Positions 16,817-25,946 are shown, numbered from the stretch's first letter. The stretch is 64,000 nucleotides of DNA from JBGAPH01 sp046349955 (GCA_046349955.1 JAXMBI010000003.1:124001-188000), one strand, 5' to 3'. A program made the numbers and translations. The notes: generated by a model from the letters alone, not told the origin.

Positions 16817-18460
16817 ATGATCGCCAGTGAAGCCGCCATGTTTCCCCGTCTCGAGGCAAGCGAGCTCGAGCAGTTGCGCCGCCTCGCGCAAACACGCCCC
16901 TTTGCCGCGGGAGACCTGCTGTTCGCTGCCGGCCAGGCGGAGATCGACTTTCACGTCGTTGTGGCGGGCCAAGTGGAAGTGATCAATCCCGTCGACGGCG
17001 ATCGCGTCGTTGCGCGGCACGGCCCCGGCGAATTCGTGGGCGACATCGATTTGCTCACGGGGCGCCCGGTGATCGTGCTCGCCCGCAGTCGCGGCGACAG
17101 CGAAACGCTCGTGGTGCCGCATGCCGAGTTTCGCGGACTGCTCAATCGACTGCCGAGCCTGGGCGAAAAACTGATGGCGGCCTTTACTTTGCGGCGCGAG
17201 ATTCTCGCGGAGTCGGGCGCTTTGGGCCTGCGCGTCGTCGGCTCGAGCCAATGCCCCGATACGAACCTGGTGCGGGAGTTCCTGCACAAGAACTTCGTTC
17301 CCTTCGTTTGGTACGATCCCGAAACGCCGGCCGGGCAGCAGGTGTTCGCGGAACTCGGCGCGCCGCGCAAGACGCCGGCCATTCAGTGCGGCGATGGGCA
17401 GGTGCTCCTGAATCCGTCGCTCCGTGACTTGGCCAAGTCGGCGGGAGTGTGGAAGCATTGCCCCGAGCAAGAGGTCGACTTGACGATCGTGGGCGCCGGG
17501 CCGGCCGGAATCACCACGGCAGTCTATGCCGCTTCCGAAGGGCTGCGGACGCTGTTGCTCGATCGCCTTGGACCCGGCGGTCAAGCGGGCGGATCTTCGC
17601 GCATCGAAAACTTCATCGGCTTTCCAGCGGGGCTCAGCGGGGCCGATCTCGCCATGCGCGGCGTGCTGCAGTTGCTCAAGTTCGGCGCGCAGATCGTAAC
17701 TCCGGTGTCGGTCGACCGCATCCTCCCAGCCGACTCACCCGCGGAGCGCCACGTGCTCGAGCTGGATTGTGGCCAAAAGATCCACAGCCGCGTTGTCTTG
17801 CTGGCGGCGGGCGTGCGTTGGCGTCGGCTCGAAGCGCCTGGCGCGAGCCGCTTCGAGCGGACGGGCGTGTTCTATGCCTGCACCACGGTCGAAGCGCATC
17901 TCTTCGACAAGCAGGACGTAGCGGTCGTGGGCGCGGGCAACTCCGCTGGCCAGGCGGTGATGTTCCTCGCCGAGTGTTGCCGCACACGCACCGTCCACAT
18001 GCTCGTGCGCCGTACCCTGGGCCCCGGCATGTCTTCGTACCTGGCGCAGCGAATCCGGGGTGCCGCCAACGTGGTTGTGCATGAATACACAGAGATCGCC
18101 GAGGTGCGCGGCGGCGACCACGTGGAAACGATCGTGGCCGAACACAACCAAACTCACGAGCGCAGCGACATGCCGGTGGGGGCGGTATTCGTGTTCATCG
18201 GCGCCGAGCCCGCCTGCGATTGGCTGCCCGCCCAACTCGCGCGCGACGGCCTCGGCTACGTGCTCACCGGCGTCGATGTAGTGAAGGCGGGCCGTTGGCT
18301 GCGCACGGACCGCGACCCCTGTCCCCTCGAAACGAGCCTGCCTGGCATTCTGGCCGCGGGGGACATTCGAGCCGGATCAACGAAGCGCGTCGGCTTCGCC
18401 GTGGGAGACGGCTCCCTCGCGGTGACCTGCGCGCACCGGCTGTTGTCGCTGGGGAGCTGA
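16817..18460 (+). CDS. cNMP-binding / thioredoxin-like / thioredoxin-reductase-like fusion
   Basis: 547 aa in three parts. Residues about 5-125: cyclic-nucleotide-binding jelly roll (FAAGDLLFAAGQAE, 'PGEFVGDIDLLTGRPV'). About 137-215: thioredoxin/glutaredoxin-like segment with a single cysteine (GSSQCPDTNLVREFL; 'KTPAIQCGDGQVLLNPS'). About 220-547: FAD/NAD(P)H domain of the thioredoxin reductase family (first GxGxxG in LTIVGAGPAGITTA, 'GPGGQAGGSSRIENFIGFP', NAD(P)H site VAVVGAGNSAGQA, 'GILAAGDIRAGSTKR'). The usual CxxC of thioredoxin reductase is replaced by FYACTTVEA, so no redox disulfide is present at that site. A ligand-controlled flavin oxidoreductase is inferred. AGGGAGG precedes the ATG. 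It converges on map with a 9-base gap. Confidence 0.9.
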   Translation: MIASEAAMFPRLEASELEQLRRLAQTRPFAAGDLLFAAGQAEIDFHVVVAGQVEVINPVDGDRVVARHGPGEFVGDIDLLTGRPVIVLARSRGDSETLVVPHAEFRGLLNRLPSLGEKLMAAFTLRREILAESGALGLRVVGSSQCPDTNLVREFLHKNFVPFVWYDPETPAGQQVFAELGAPRKTPAIQCGDGQVLLNPSLRDLAKSAGVWKHCPEQEVDLTIVGAGPAGITTAVYAASEGLRTLLLDRLGPGGQAGGSSRIENFIGFPAGLSGADLAMRGVLQLLKFGAQIVTPVSVDRILPADSPAERHVLELDCGQKIHSRVVLLAAGVRWRRLEAPGASRFERTGVFYACTTVEAHLFDKQDVAVVGAGNSAGQAVMFLAECCRTRTVHMLVRRTLGPGMSSYLAQRIRGAANVVVHEYTEIAEVRGGDHVETIVAEHNQTHERSDMPVGAVFVFIGAEPACDWLPAQLARDGLGYVLTGVDVVKAGRWLRTDRDPCPLETSLPGILAAGDIRAGSTKRVGFAVGDGSLAVTCAHRLLSLGS

Positions 18461-18469
18461 CGCACTCTC

Positions 18470-19267
18470 CTACGACAGCGACGCCAACTCGCCGTTGCTC
18501 GGCGCCGCCGTGAGCGCCTTCGGCCCCTCCGGCGTCATGGCGATCGTGTGCTCGAAATGAGCGCTCGGTTTGCCGTCCACCGTGACCTGCGTCCAGTGGT
18601 CGGGCAGGCCTTTGACGCGCTTCGTGCCCATATTCACCATGGGCTCGACGGCGATGACCAAGCCCGGCTCGAGGCGGAAGTCTCCGTTGCGGCGCAAGCC
18701 CCCGGAAACGAAGTTGGGCACTTGGGGCTCTTCGTGCATTTCGCGGCCGATGCCGTGGCCCACGAAGTTCTCGACGACGCTGAAACCGGCCTCGCGCACG
18801 TATTGGGCCATCCGCTCGGCTACCTCGCTCCAGAGGCGGCGCTTGCCCATTTCCTCGATGGCGAGGTCGAGAACGCCCTTGGTCACCTCGAGAAGCTTGG
18901 CCACCTCGGGAGCGACCTTGCCCACCGGGTGCGTGATCGCTGCGTCGCCGCACCAGCCACCAAGCTTGCAGCCGGTGTCGATGCTGACTACGTCCCCTTC
19001 CTTGAGCTTCCGCGGACCCGGAATGCCATGCACCACCTCTTCATTCACGGAGATGCAGGTGGCCGCCGGGAAGGGCGTTTTGCCGGGCACGCCCTTGAAC
19101 AGGGGAATCGCGCCGCACTTGGCGAAGTGCTCGTCAATCGTGGCGTCGATCTCGGCGGTGGTGACACCGGGGCGCACGAGTTCGGCGGCGAGCTGGTGGG
19201 CCTGCCAGACCACGAGGCCCGCCTTGCGCATGAGGGCGATTTCGCGGGGGGAACGAAGAATATGCAC
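18470..19267 (-). CDS. map: Type I methionine aminopeptidase
   Basis: Removes the initiator methionine from nascent proteins. All five metal ligands are visible in order: Asp in SIDTGCKLGG, Asp in CGDAAITHPVG, His in FVGHGIGREMHEEP, Glu in VIAVEPMVNMG and Glu in SAHFEHTIAMT. GTG 19267 (HILRSPREIALMRKAG) gives 265 aa, the normal length; the frame is open further upstream. Last gene of the S10-spc cluster, after secY and adk. Its stop is only 9 bases from the convergent oxidoreductase gene, leaving no room for an operon terminator. Confidence 0.95.
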   Translation of the reverse strand: MHILRSPREIALMRKAGLVVWQAHQLAAELVRPGVTTAEIDATIDEHFAKCGAIPLFKGVPGKTPFPAATCISVNEEVVHGIPGPRKLKEGDVVSIDTGCKLGGWCGDAAITHPVGKVAPEVAKLLEVTKGVLDLAIEEMGKRRLWSEVAERMAQYVREAGFSVVENFVGHGIGREMHEEPQVPNFVSGGLRRNGDFRLEPGLVIAVEPMVNMGTKRVKGLPDHWTQVTVDGKPSAHFEHTIAMTPEGPKALTAAPSNGELASLS

Positions 19268-19357
19268 GCGAAGGACCGGGAAAGTACGAGGAAAACTGGG
19301 GGGAGGCGCCCAAAGGGAACCGGCCGCAAGAGGCACGAACGCGGGCAAGCCAGGAGG

Positions 19358-19933
19358 CTAGGCGTCGGCCGGCTTAGGGCCCCGAGCGTCGAGGGCGGCC
19401 TTGATGCGGCCGAACACCTCGTCGGGCGTGCCCACTCCATCAATTGAGTATAGGATATTGCGCCGCTGGTAGTAATCCAACAGCGGGGCCGTTTCCTGCC
19501 AGTAGCTGTGCATGCGCCGGCGGATGATCTCGGGCGTGTCGTCGCCCCGTTGCCGCTGGGCAAGGCGACGCACGACCTCGTCTTCGTCGACCTTGAGCTC
19601 GATCACGGCGTCGAGTGGGGCGCCCATCTCAGCCAGAAACTCGTCGAGGGCCTGGGCCTGACCGAGCGTGCGCGGAAACCCGTCGAACAGGCAGCCGTTC
19701 TGGCAGTCTCCCTCTTCCAGCCGTGCGCCCACGATCTGGAGCACGATCGGGTCGGGCACGAGCTGACCGCGGGTCATATAGCGTTGGGCAAGCCGGCCCA
19801 GCCGCGTGCTCTCGGAGATTGCCTCGCGGAGCAGATCGCCTGTGGACACGTGGGGAATGCCGAAGTACTTCAGCAGCCGCTGCGACTGCGTGCCTTTGCC
19901 GACGCCGGGGGGGCCGATGAAGATGATCCGCAT
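19358..19933 (-). CDS. adk: Adenylate kinase
   Basis: Catalyses ATP + AMP = 2 ADP. P-loop GPPGVGKGTQSQRLLKYF at the N-terminus, AMP-site segments 'HVSTGDLLREAI' and 'CLFDGFPRTLGQAQALD', and the lid region 'RQRGDDTPEIIRRRM'. The lid is short and has no zinc cysteines. 191 aa, a short-form kinase. ATG 19933 is the family start. It lies between secY and map, the usual order in spc operons. Confidence 0.95.
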   Translation of the reverse strand: MRIIFIGPPGVGKGTQSQRLLKYFGIPHVSTGDLLREAISESTRLGRLAQRYMTRGQLVPDPIVLQIVGARLEEGDCQNGCLFDGFPRTLGQAQALDEFLAEMGAPLDAVIELKVDEDEVVRRLAQRQRGDDTPEIIRRRMHSYWQETAPLLDYYQRRNILYSIDGVGTPDEVFGRIKAALDARGPKPADA

Positions 19934-20017
19934 GACATTCCCGGCTCTGCCTTGGCGCGCCGCACGCTGGGCGGCTGGCAACGAAGGCCCCTTAAGGGCG
20001 GCGTGTTTCCCCGCGCG

Positions 20018-21373
20018 TTAGCTTTTTTCCAGCAGTCCGCTGTATTCACGCATCACGAGGTGGCTGTCGATCTTCTGCACCAGATCGAACGCCACGCTCA
20101 CGGCGATCAACAAGCCCGTGCCGCCGTAGAAGCTGGCGATCATCGGGCTGACGTTGAGCGCGCTCGACACGATCGTCGGCAAAACGGCCACGAGCGCCAA
20201 GAACCCGGCCCCCACGTAGGTGATCCGCGCCATCACTTTTTCCAGGTAGTCGGCCGTCCGCTTGCCAGGCCGGTAGCCGGGAATGAAGGCGCCGTAGTTC
20301 TTCAGGTTTTCTGCGACCTCGGTCGGGTTGAACGTGATCGCCGTCCAAAAGTAGCAGAAGAAGTAGATCAGGGCGACGTACAGTACGTTGTAGAAGTAGG
20401 ACGAGCCGCGCTGGAACGACTGGTCGAGCTGATTGAACACTTCGTTCGGATAGCTGCTGTTCAGAGCGCGGAAGATCATCTGCGGAAACATGAGCAGGCT
20501 GCTGGCGAAGATGATCGGCATCACGCCGGCCTGATTCACCCGCAAGGGCAAGTACTCGCGGGTGCCGCCGAAGACGCGGCGTCCGCGGACGTGCTTGGCG
20601 CTCTGCGTGGGAATGCGCCGCTGGCCTTGCGTGATGAAGACCACGCCCGCCACCACGGCCACGAACAACACGGCCATGAGAATGAGGGTTTCAATGCCGT
20701 GCTTGCCGCTGCCGCCGCCCCCCAGGGCGAGTTCCGTTTGCCGCAGCAGCTCGATGCCGGCCCCCGGCATCTGGGCCAGAATGCCGGCCATGATCAGCAG
20801 GCTGATGCCATTGCCGATGCCGAACTCATCGATCTGCTCGCCCAGCCACATGAGAAACACGGTGCCGGCGGTCATGATCATCACCGCCACGATCTGCCAG
20901 GAAAAGTAGATGTGGCCCGACGCCGGGTTGATGAAGTTCTGATGGACCAGGTTGAACTGCGTGAGGAAGCCCAGGTAGAACCAGCTTTGCCCCAAACAGA
21001 GGATGACGGTCGCGTAGCGGGTGTACTCGTTGATCTTCTTGCGGCCCGCTTCGCCTTCCTTCTGCAGCCGTTCGAGCGGTCCCCACACGCTGGCCAGCAA
21101 CTGGAAGATGATGGAGGCCGAAATGTAGGGCATAATGCCCAGGCCGAAGATCGTGGCGTTGCTGATCTGGCTGGCGCTGAACACGGCCACGGCGTTGAGC
21201 ACGTCGGCCAAGCCGCCTTGCGACTGCTGTGAGAAGGCCGTCATTTCGGCCTGGTCGATAATCGGCAACGTGATCTGATAGCCGATGCGGTAGATGCCGA
21301 GCAGGCCGAGGGTGAGCAGAATCTTTCTGCGCAGCTCGGGGATGGTGAAGATGACGCGGATCTTTTCCCACAT
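20018..21373 (-). CDS. secY: Preprotein translocase subunit SecY
   Basis: Central channel subunit of the Sec translocon in the inner membrane. 451 aa with about ten hydrophobic helices. N-terminus IPELRRKILLTLGLLGIYRI and later segments 'QRRIPTQSAKHVRGRRVFGG' and 'FIPGYRPGKRTADYLEKVM' are typical cytoplasmic loops used for ribosome and SecA contact. In place at the end of spc, after rplO. Confidence 0.96.
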   Translation of the reverse strand: MWEKIRVIFTIPELRRKILLTLGLLGIYRIGYQITLPIIDQAEMTAFSQQSQGGLADVLNAVAVFSASQISNATIFGLGIMPYISASIIFQLLASVWGPLERLQKEGEAGRKKINEYTRYATVILCLGQSWFYLGFLTQFNLVHQNFINPASGHIYFSWQIVAVMIMTAGTVFLMWLGEQIDEFGIGNGISLLIMAGILAQMPGAGIELLRQTELALGGGGSGKHGIETLILMAVLFVAVVAGVVFITQGQRRIPTQSAKHVRGRRVFGGTREYLPLRVNQAGVMPIIFASSLLMFPQMIFRALNSSYPNEVFNQLDQSFQRGSSYFYNVLYVALIYFFCYFWTAITFNPTEVAENLKNYGAFIPGYRPGKRTADYLEKVMARITYVGAGFLALVAVLPTIVSSALNVSPMIASFYGGTGLLIAVSVAFDLVQKIDSHLVMREYSGLLEKS

Positions 21374-21477
21374 GGCGAAGATTCTCTCGTGCGAAGGGCG
21401 CCGGCCGCGGCCGGCAACGCGCAGGGCAAACCGCGGAACTCGAACAGTTTAGCGGCCGGCGCAAGCCGGGGATATGC

Positions 21478-21954
21478 CTATCCTTCGGTGGGGGCGGGCA
21501 ACCCCGGCGCCGAAAGGAGCACGACCTTGCCGCCGGCCTGCTCGATCTTCTGGCGAGCCGAGGCGCTGAAGCGGTGAGCCGACACGGTGAGCTTTTTCTT
21601 GAGCTCGCCGTCTCCCAACACCTTGAGCAGGTCGTAGCGGCCTTTAGCCAGGCCCAACTTGCGAATGGCCTCGAGCGTCACTTCGGCGCCCGCGTCGAAG
21701 GCCGCCTCGAGGTCGCTCACGTTCACCACGGCCACGCTCTTGGCGAAGCGGTTGTTGAAGCCGCGCTTGGGAATGCGCCGCACCAGGGGCATCTGGCCGC
21801 CCTGGAAAATGGACGCGGCCGCCCAGCCGGCCAACTGTCCCTGGCCTTTGTTGCCGCGGCCAGCAGTCTTGCCGTGCCCCGAACCGGGACCGCGGCCGAC
21901 GCGGGTGCGCTTCTTGTTCTTATGGATGCCGCGATTGACGTCGTCGAGCCTCAT
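21478..21954 (-). CDS. rplO: 50S ribosomal protein L15
   Basis: 158 aa. 'KNKKRTRVGRGPGSGHGKTA' is the conserved N-terminal glycine-rich stretch, and 'GGQMPLVRRIPKRGFNN' follows. Its ATG overlaps the rpsE stop (ATGA, 21951-21954). There is therefore no rpmD (L30) gene between rpsE and rplO, where most bacteria have it. Confidence 0.96.
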   Translation of the reverse strand: MRLDDVNRGIHKNKKRTRVGRGPGSGHGKTAGRGNKGQGQLAGWAAASIFQGGQMPLVRRIPKRGFNNRFAKSVAVVNVSDLEAAFDAGAEVTLEAIRKLGLAKGRYDLLKVLGDGELKKKLTVSAHRFSASARQKIEQAGGKVVLLSAPGLPAPTEG

Positions 21955-22436
21955 GACAGCGCTACTCCTCGCAGCCGCTCCACCTCGCCGGCGGCCCGCA
22001 GTTGCAACAGGGCCTTGATCGTGGCCTTGACCAGGTTGGTTGGATTGTTCGAGCCGAAGCTCTTCGTGAGGATGTTGTGGATCCCGGCCGCCTCGCAAAC
22101 CGCCCGCACCGCAGCCCCCGCGATGACGCCCGTGCCCGGGCTGGCGGGGAGCAGCACGATTTCGGCGGCGCCGTAATTGGCCTTCACCGCGTGCGGGATC
22201 GTGCCGTCGATGATCGGCACCGGCACCATGTTGCGGGTGCCATCCTTCACGGCCTTCTCGTAGGCCTGGGGAACTTCGTTGGCCTTGCCGTAGCCGCAAC
22301 CCACGCGCCCGCGGCCGTCGCCCACAACCACCAGGGCGGCGAAGCTGAAGCGCCGACCGCCTTTGACCACCGCGGCGCAGCGCTTGATCTTGATCGTTTT
22401 GTCGATCACTTCGCCGCGGTTCGATTCGGATGCCAC
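21951..22436 (-). CDS. rpsE: 30S ribosomal protein S5
   Basis: 161 aa. Double-stranded RNA-binding-like N-terminal domain 'RCAAVVKGGRRFSFAALVVV' with 'GYGKANEVPQAYEKAV', and C-terminal 'LLPASPGTGVIAGAAVRAV' plus 'KSFGSNNPTNLVKAT'. Complete; 4-base overlap with rplO. Confidence 0.96.
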   Translation of the reverse strand: MASESNRGEVIDKTIKIKRCAAVVKGGRRFSFAALVVVGDGRGRVGCGYGKANEVPQAYEKAVKDGTRNMVPVPIIDGTIPHAVKANYGAAEIVLLPASPGTGVIAGAAVRAVCEAAGIHNILTKSFGSNNPTNLVKATIKALLQLRAAGEVERLRGVALS

Positions 22437-22502
22437 TTGCGTATCCTCGGAAAGATCTCAGTCGGTTGTTTTCTCGGGCCGATGACGGCCGGCCGCATCA
22501 CG

Positions 22503-22865
22503 CTAGAACGAAAGTCCCGCTTCGCGCGCCGCGCTGGCCAGGGCCGACACGCGGCCGTGATACTTCGACGAGCCGCGGTCGAAGCAGACTTCCTTCACGC
22601 CGGCGGCGAGCGCCCGTTCGGCCACCAGCTTGCCAATCTTTTGGGCGGCGTCGCAATTGCCGCCGTAACCTTCGCGGAGCGACGGTTCGGCGGTGCTGGC
22701 GGCGGCCAACGTGCGGCCGGTCGAGTCGTCGATCACCTGCGCGTAAATGTGCTGCAAGCTGCGGAATACGCTCAGCCGCGGACGATCGCCCGTGCCACGG
22801 GCCTTCTTGCGGACGCGAAACGCCCGGCGCGCCCGCTGCTGATCGAGATGACGATGATAGTTCAC
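22503..22865 (-). CDS. rplR: 50S ribosomal protein L18
   Basis: 120 aa 5S rRNA-binding protein. Basic N-terminus (RRAFRVRKKARGTGDRPRLS) and 'VFRSLQHIYAQVIDDSTGRT' are typical, as is the end 'VCFDRGSSKYHGRVSALASA'. Confidence 0.95.
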   Translation of the reverse strand: MNYHRHLDQQRARRAFRVRKKARGTGDRPRLSVFRSLQHIYAQVIDDSTGRTLAAASTAEPSLREGYGGNCDAAQKIGKLVAERALAAGVKEVCFDRGSSKYHGRVSALASAAREAGLSF

Positions 22866-22924
22866 GGCTCGTTTCCTTCGCTTTCCTCGGCGCCAGCGCG
22901 GGTGCTCCCGGCGGCTGCTGGGGT

Positions 22925-23470
22925 TTACTTCGTCATGGCCTTGCCGGCCTTGCGGCGCACCACCTCGCCATCGTAACGCACGCCCTTGCCTTTGTACGGC
23001 TCAGGCTTGCGGACGGCGCGGACCTCGGCGGCAAACTGGCCAACCTGTTGCTTGTCGATGCCCTTGATCACCACGTGCGTCTGGTCGGGACAGGTGACCT
23101 TGAGCCCTTCGGGAATGGGCAAATGCACTTCGTTGGCGAAGCCCACTCGCAACTGCAGGGTGTTCTTCTGAATGGCGGCCAGGTAGCCGACGCCCACGAT
23201 TTCCAGCTTCTTTTCGTAACCCTGCGTGACGCCGACCATCATGTTGCTGAGCATGGCGCGGGTCAGCCCGTGCAGCGACTTGGCCAACCGCTCGTCGTTC
23301 GCGCGGGTGACGGTCACCTGCTTGCCGGGCTCGTCGTAGGCGACCTTGACCAGCCGATGCGGCGCGAACGTGAGGGCGCCAAGCGGCCCCTCGACCTTGA
23401 CGCCGTCGGCGGTCACTCCCACCTTGACGCCGCCGGGCACCGCGACGGGCAATCTTCCGATCCTGGACAT
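22925..23470 (-). CDS. rplF: 50S ribosomal protein L6
   Basis: 181 aa with the two L6 repeats. 'MSRIGRLPVAVPGGVKVGV' opens the protein and the C-terminal signature 'VRKPEPYKGKGVRYDGEVVR' is present. Confidence 0.96.
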   Translation of the reverse strand: MSRIGRLPVAVPGGVKVGVTADGVKVEGPLGALTFAPHRLVKVAYDEPGKQVTVTRANDERLAKSLHGLTRAMLSNMMVGVTQGYEKKLEIVGVGYLAAIQKNTLQLRVGFANEVHLPIPEGLKVTCPDQTHVVIKGIDKQQVGQFAAEVRAVRKPEPYKGKGVRYDGEVVRRKAGKAMTK

Positions 23471-23524
23471 GCTTCGAACCCTTCGCTCTCTCGAGACCGC
23501 CTTCTTTACAGGCGTCCTATCCGC

Positions 23525-23920
23525 TTACCACAGCTCGCACAACACTTCGCCGCCCAGCTTCTGTTTCCGCGCCTCGCGATCGCTCATCACGCCGCTCGAG
23601 GTGCTGAGAATCGAGATTCCCAGTCCGTTGAGCACGGGGCGGAGCTCGGCCGAGCGGCTGTAGATACGGCGGCCCGGTTTGCTCACACGGCGAATGTGGC
23701 GAATCACGCGCTCGCCATTGGGGCCGTACTTCAGATCGAGCCGCAGGTGCTTGACCGGCGACATCTCGACCTCGGCCCAGTCCCAAATGTAGCCTTCGCG
23801 CTTCAGCACTTCGGCCAGGCCGCGCTTCACTTTCGATACCGGCATTTCGACGAACGGCCGCTCCACGCGCACAGCGTTGCGGATCCGGGTCAACATGTCG
23901 GCAATGGGGTCGGTCATCAT
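23525..23920 (-). CDS. rpsH: 30S ribosomal protein S8
   Basis: 131 aa. 'DPIADMLTRIRNAVRVERPF' at the start and the C-terminal rRNA-binding signature 'GLGISILSTSSGVMSDREAR' are intact. Confidence 0.96.
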   Translation of the reverse strand: MMTDPIADMLTRIRNAVRVERPFVEMPVSKVKRGLAEVLKREGYIWDWAEVEMSPVKHLRLDLKYGPNGERVIRHIRRVSKPGRRIYSRSAELRPVLNGLGISILSTSSGVMSDREARKQKLGGEVLCELW

Positions 23921-23936
23921 GGTCTTGGGGTCCCCG

Positions 23937-24122
23937 TTACCAACTAGCCTTGCGCACGCCTGGAATCAGGCCATCGTCAGCCAACTTGCGGAAGCAGATC
24001 CGGCAGGTGCCGAATTTGCGATAGACGGCCCGCGGACGCCCGCAGAGCTTGCACCGCCGCACCGCCCGCGTGGAAAACTTGGGCTTTCGCGCCGATGCGG
24101 CAATTTTCGACTTGCTCGCCAT
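23937..24122 (-). CDS. rpsN: 30S ribosomal protein S14, zinc-binding short form
   Basis: 61 aa, the short type Z form. Four zinc cysteines in RRCKLCGRP and GTCRICFRKL. The end GLIPGVRKASW is the classic S14 terminus. The long, cysteine-free form is not in the window. Confidence 0.96.
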   Translation of the reverse strand: MASKSKIAASARKPKFSTRAVRRCKLCGRPRAVYRKFGTCRICFRKLADDGLIPGVRKASW

Positions 24123-24185
24123 GGAATCTCCCGACGGCCCGCGGGCCGCCCGTTCATCGGACTCTGGATCGTGCTCGTTGTGTGG

Positions 24186-24755
24186 TTAGCCGGCCGCCCG
24201 CTGCGACGACTCGGTTTTGAAGGGAATGCCCAGCCCTTTCAGCAGCTCGCGTGATTCGTCATCGGCCTGGGCGCCCTTGATGACAATGGTCACATTCATA
24301 CCCTGCGGACGCGTGAATTTGTCGGGATTCAGCTCCGGAAACACCAATTGCTCGGCCAGCCCCAGGCTGTAATTCCCGTGGCCGTCGAAGGCGTCGGGGT
24401 TCAGGCCGCGGAAGTCGCGCACCCGCGGCAGGGCCAGCGAAATCAGCCGATCCAGGAACTCGAACATCCGCCGGCCCCGCAAGGTCACCTTGCAGCCGAT
24501 GGGCATGTTCTCCCGCAGCCGGAAGGCCGAAATCGCTTTCCGCGACTTGGTCACAAGCGGCTTCTGGCCGGAAATCTGCGTCAGCGCCGCCACCGCGTCT
24601 TCCAGGTGCTTCTTTTCCGTCACGGCGCTGCCTACGCCCATGTTCACCACCACTTTGTCCAACCGGGGCAGCGCCAGGCGATTGGTGCGGCCGAGCGTCT
24701 TGCCCAAGGCCGGCAACAGTTCTTTTTCGTAGCGTTCTTGCAACCGCGGCGTCAT
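24186..24755 (-). CDS. rplE: 50S ribosomal protein L5
   Basis: 189 aa from ATG 24755. 'LDKVVVNMGVGSAVTEKKHL' carries the conserved L5 signature; 'GQKPLVTKSRKAISAFRLRE' and 'RDFRGLNPDAFDGHGNYSLG' follow. Binds 5S rRNA. The frame continues upstream but overlaps rplX, so the internal ATG is used. Confidence 0.96.
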   Translation of the reverse strand: MTPRLQERYEKELLPALGKTLGRTNRLALPRLDKVVVNMGVGSAVTEKKHLEDAVAALTQISGQKPLVTKSRKAISAFRLRENMPIGCKVTLRGRRMFEFLDRLISLALPRVRDFRGLNPDAFDGHGNYSLGLAEQLVFPELNPDKFTRPQGMNVTIVIKGAQADDESRELLKGLGIPFKTESSQRAAG

Positions 24756-24802
24756 GATCGGACAGTCGGGTACGAGGGAAGGAAACTCGAAAGGGAAGCG
24801 GC

Positions 24803-25174
24803 CTACTTCGACGCCAGCTTCGCCCGCGACGCACGAGCCGGGGCGATTTGCCCGATGCCTGCGCCGCACTTCTTGCAATACCGTTCCTTGGCGCCGTCGG
24901 CCAGGAGCCGGGCGCCGGTGCGGGCCGCCTTGTTGCAGCGCTCGCAAACCAGCATCACGTTCGACCAGGAAACGGGCATCTCCTTGGAGAGGCGTCCGCC
25001 CTGGGGATTCTTGGGGCCGCGGCGAATGTGCTTCCACACCCGATTGATCCCCTCGACGACCACCTTTTGCTCGTCGCGGAGCACGCGGATGACCTTGCCG
25101 CGGGTGGGCTGATCGGGGGAACCGCTGTCGGCGCCCGTAATGATTTCGACCGTGTCACCAACTCGAATGTGCAT
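24803..25174 (-). CDS. rplX: 50S ribosomal protein L24 with zinc ribbon
   Basis: 123 aa. KOW motif near the start (RGKVIRVLRDEQKVVVEGIN) and two CxxC pairs in the second half (LVCERCNKAART, YCKKCGAGIG), a putative zinc ribbon found in some L24 proteins. Its ATG shares one base with the rplN stop (TGATG). Confidence 0.95.
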   Translation of the reverse strand: MHIRVGDTVEIITGADSGSPDQPTRGKVIRVLRDEQKVVVEGINRVWKHIRRGPKNPQGGRLSKEMPVSWSNVMLVCERCNKAARTGARLLADGAKERYCKKCGAGIGQIAPARASRAKLASK

Positions 25175-25542
25175 CAGACCACCTCCGCCGCCAGGCTCAC
25201 GATCTTCATGAAGCTCCGCTCCCGCAGCTCACGGGCGACCGCGCCGAAGATGCGGGTGCCGCGCGGGTTGCCATCGTTGTCCACGATCACCACCGCGTTG
25301 CTGTCGAACCGCACATAGCTGCCGTCCGCGCGGCGCGACGGCTGGCGGGTGCGCACGATCACGGCCCGCACCACCGCCTTCTTCTTGATGTCGCTGCCGG
25401 GAATCACGCTCTTGACGCTGCAAATGATGACGTCGCCCAAGCTGGCCGTGCGGCGCTTCGAACCGCCCAGCACCTTGATGCACATCACCTCTTTGGCGCC
25501 TGTGTTGTCGGCCACGCCCAGCCGAGACTGCATTTGAATCAT
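25174..25542 (-). CDS. rplN: 50S ribosomal protein L14
   Basis: 122 aa, exactly the usual length. 'MIQMQSRLGVADNTGAKEVM' is the conserved start and 'FDSNAVVIVDNDGNPRGTRI' the conserved middle. The upstream in-frame extension was ignored. Confidence 0.96.
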   Translation of the reverse strand: MIQMQSRLGVADNTGAKEVMCIKVLGGSKRRTASLGDVIICSVKSVIPGSDIKKKAVVRAVIVRTRQPSRRADGSYVRFDSNAVVIVDNDGNPRGTRIFGAVARELRERSFMKIVSLAAEVV

Positions 25543-25605
25543 GACGAACTCCGTGGTCCGCAGGCTTGCCAAGCACGCCGGTCGCTCGACCGGCCGGCCC
25601 GCCCG

Positions 25606-25911
25606 CTACTGACCGGCCTCCGAATGGGCTTCCCGCGAAGCGGCCCTGAGCGCGACCAAATCGACCGCGCGGCTCTTCGACACGATCCGCACCAACTCCC
25701 AGCGCTTACTGCGCGAGCGCGGCCGGCACTCGCGAATCTCCACCGTGTCACCCTGGTGCGATTCCTCGTTCTCGTCATGCACGACGCACACCGTGCGGGC
25801 ACGCAAGAACTTGCCGTATTTGGGGTGACGCACCAAACGTGGAATCTCCACGCGACGGCTCTTGGCCATCTTGTCGCCGGTGACGACGCCGATTTCAACT
25901 CGCTTGGGCAT
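25606..25911 (-). CDS. rpsQ: 30S ribosomal protein S17
   Basis: 101 aa. OB-fold protein that binds 16S rRNA early in assembly; 'GVVTGDKMAKSRRVEIPRLV' and 'NEESHQGDTVEIRECRPRSR' are diagnostic. It is longer than usual because of an alanine/glutamate-rich end. Confidence 0.94.
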   Translation of the reverse strand: MPKRVEIGVVTGDKMAKSRRVEIPRLVRHPKYGKFLRARTVCVVHDENEESHQGDTVEIRECRPRSRSKRWELVRIVSKSRAVDLVALRAASREAHSEAGQ

Positions 25912-25946
25912 ATCGTTCGACAGTCCTGGGTCTCGCCGCCGGGGGC

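Noticed and set aside
19508..21232. 574-codon plus-strand frame opposite adk and secY
   Set aside because: Low-complexity H/R/E/Q mirror sequence; SecY and Adk on the other strand are unmistakable.
21951..21954. Possible rpmD (L30) between rpsE and rplO
   Set aside because: The two genes overlap by 4 bases, so there is no space.
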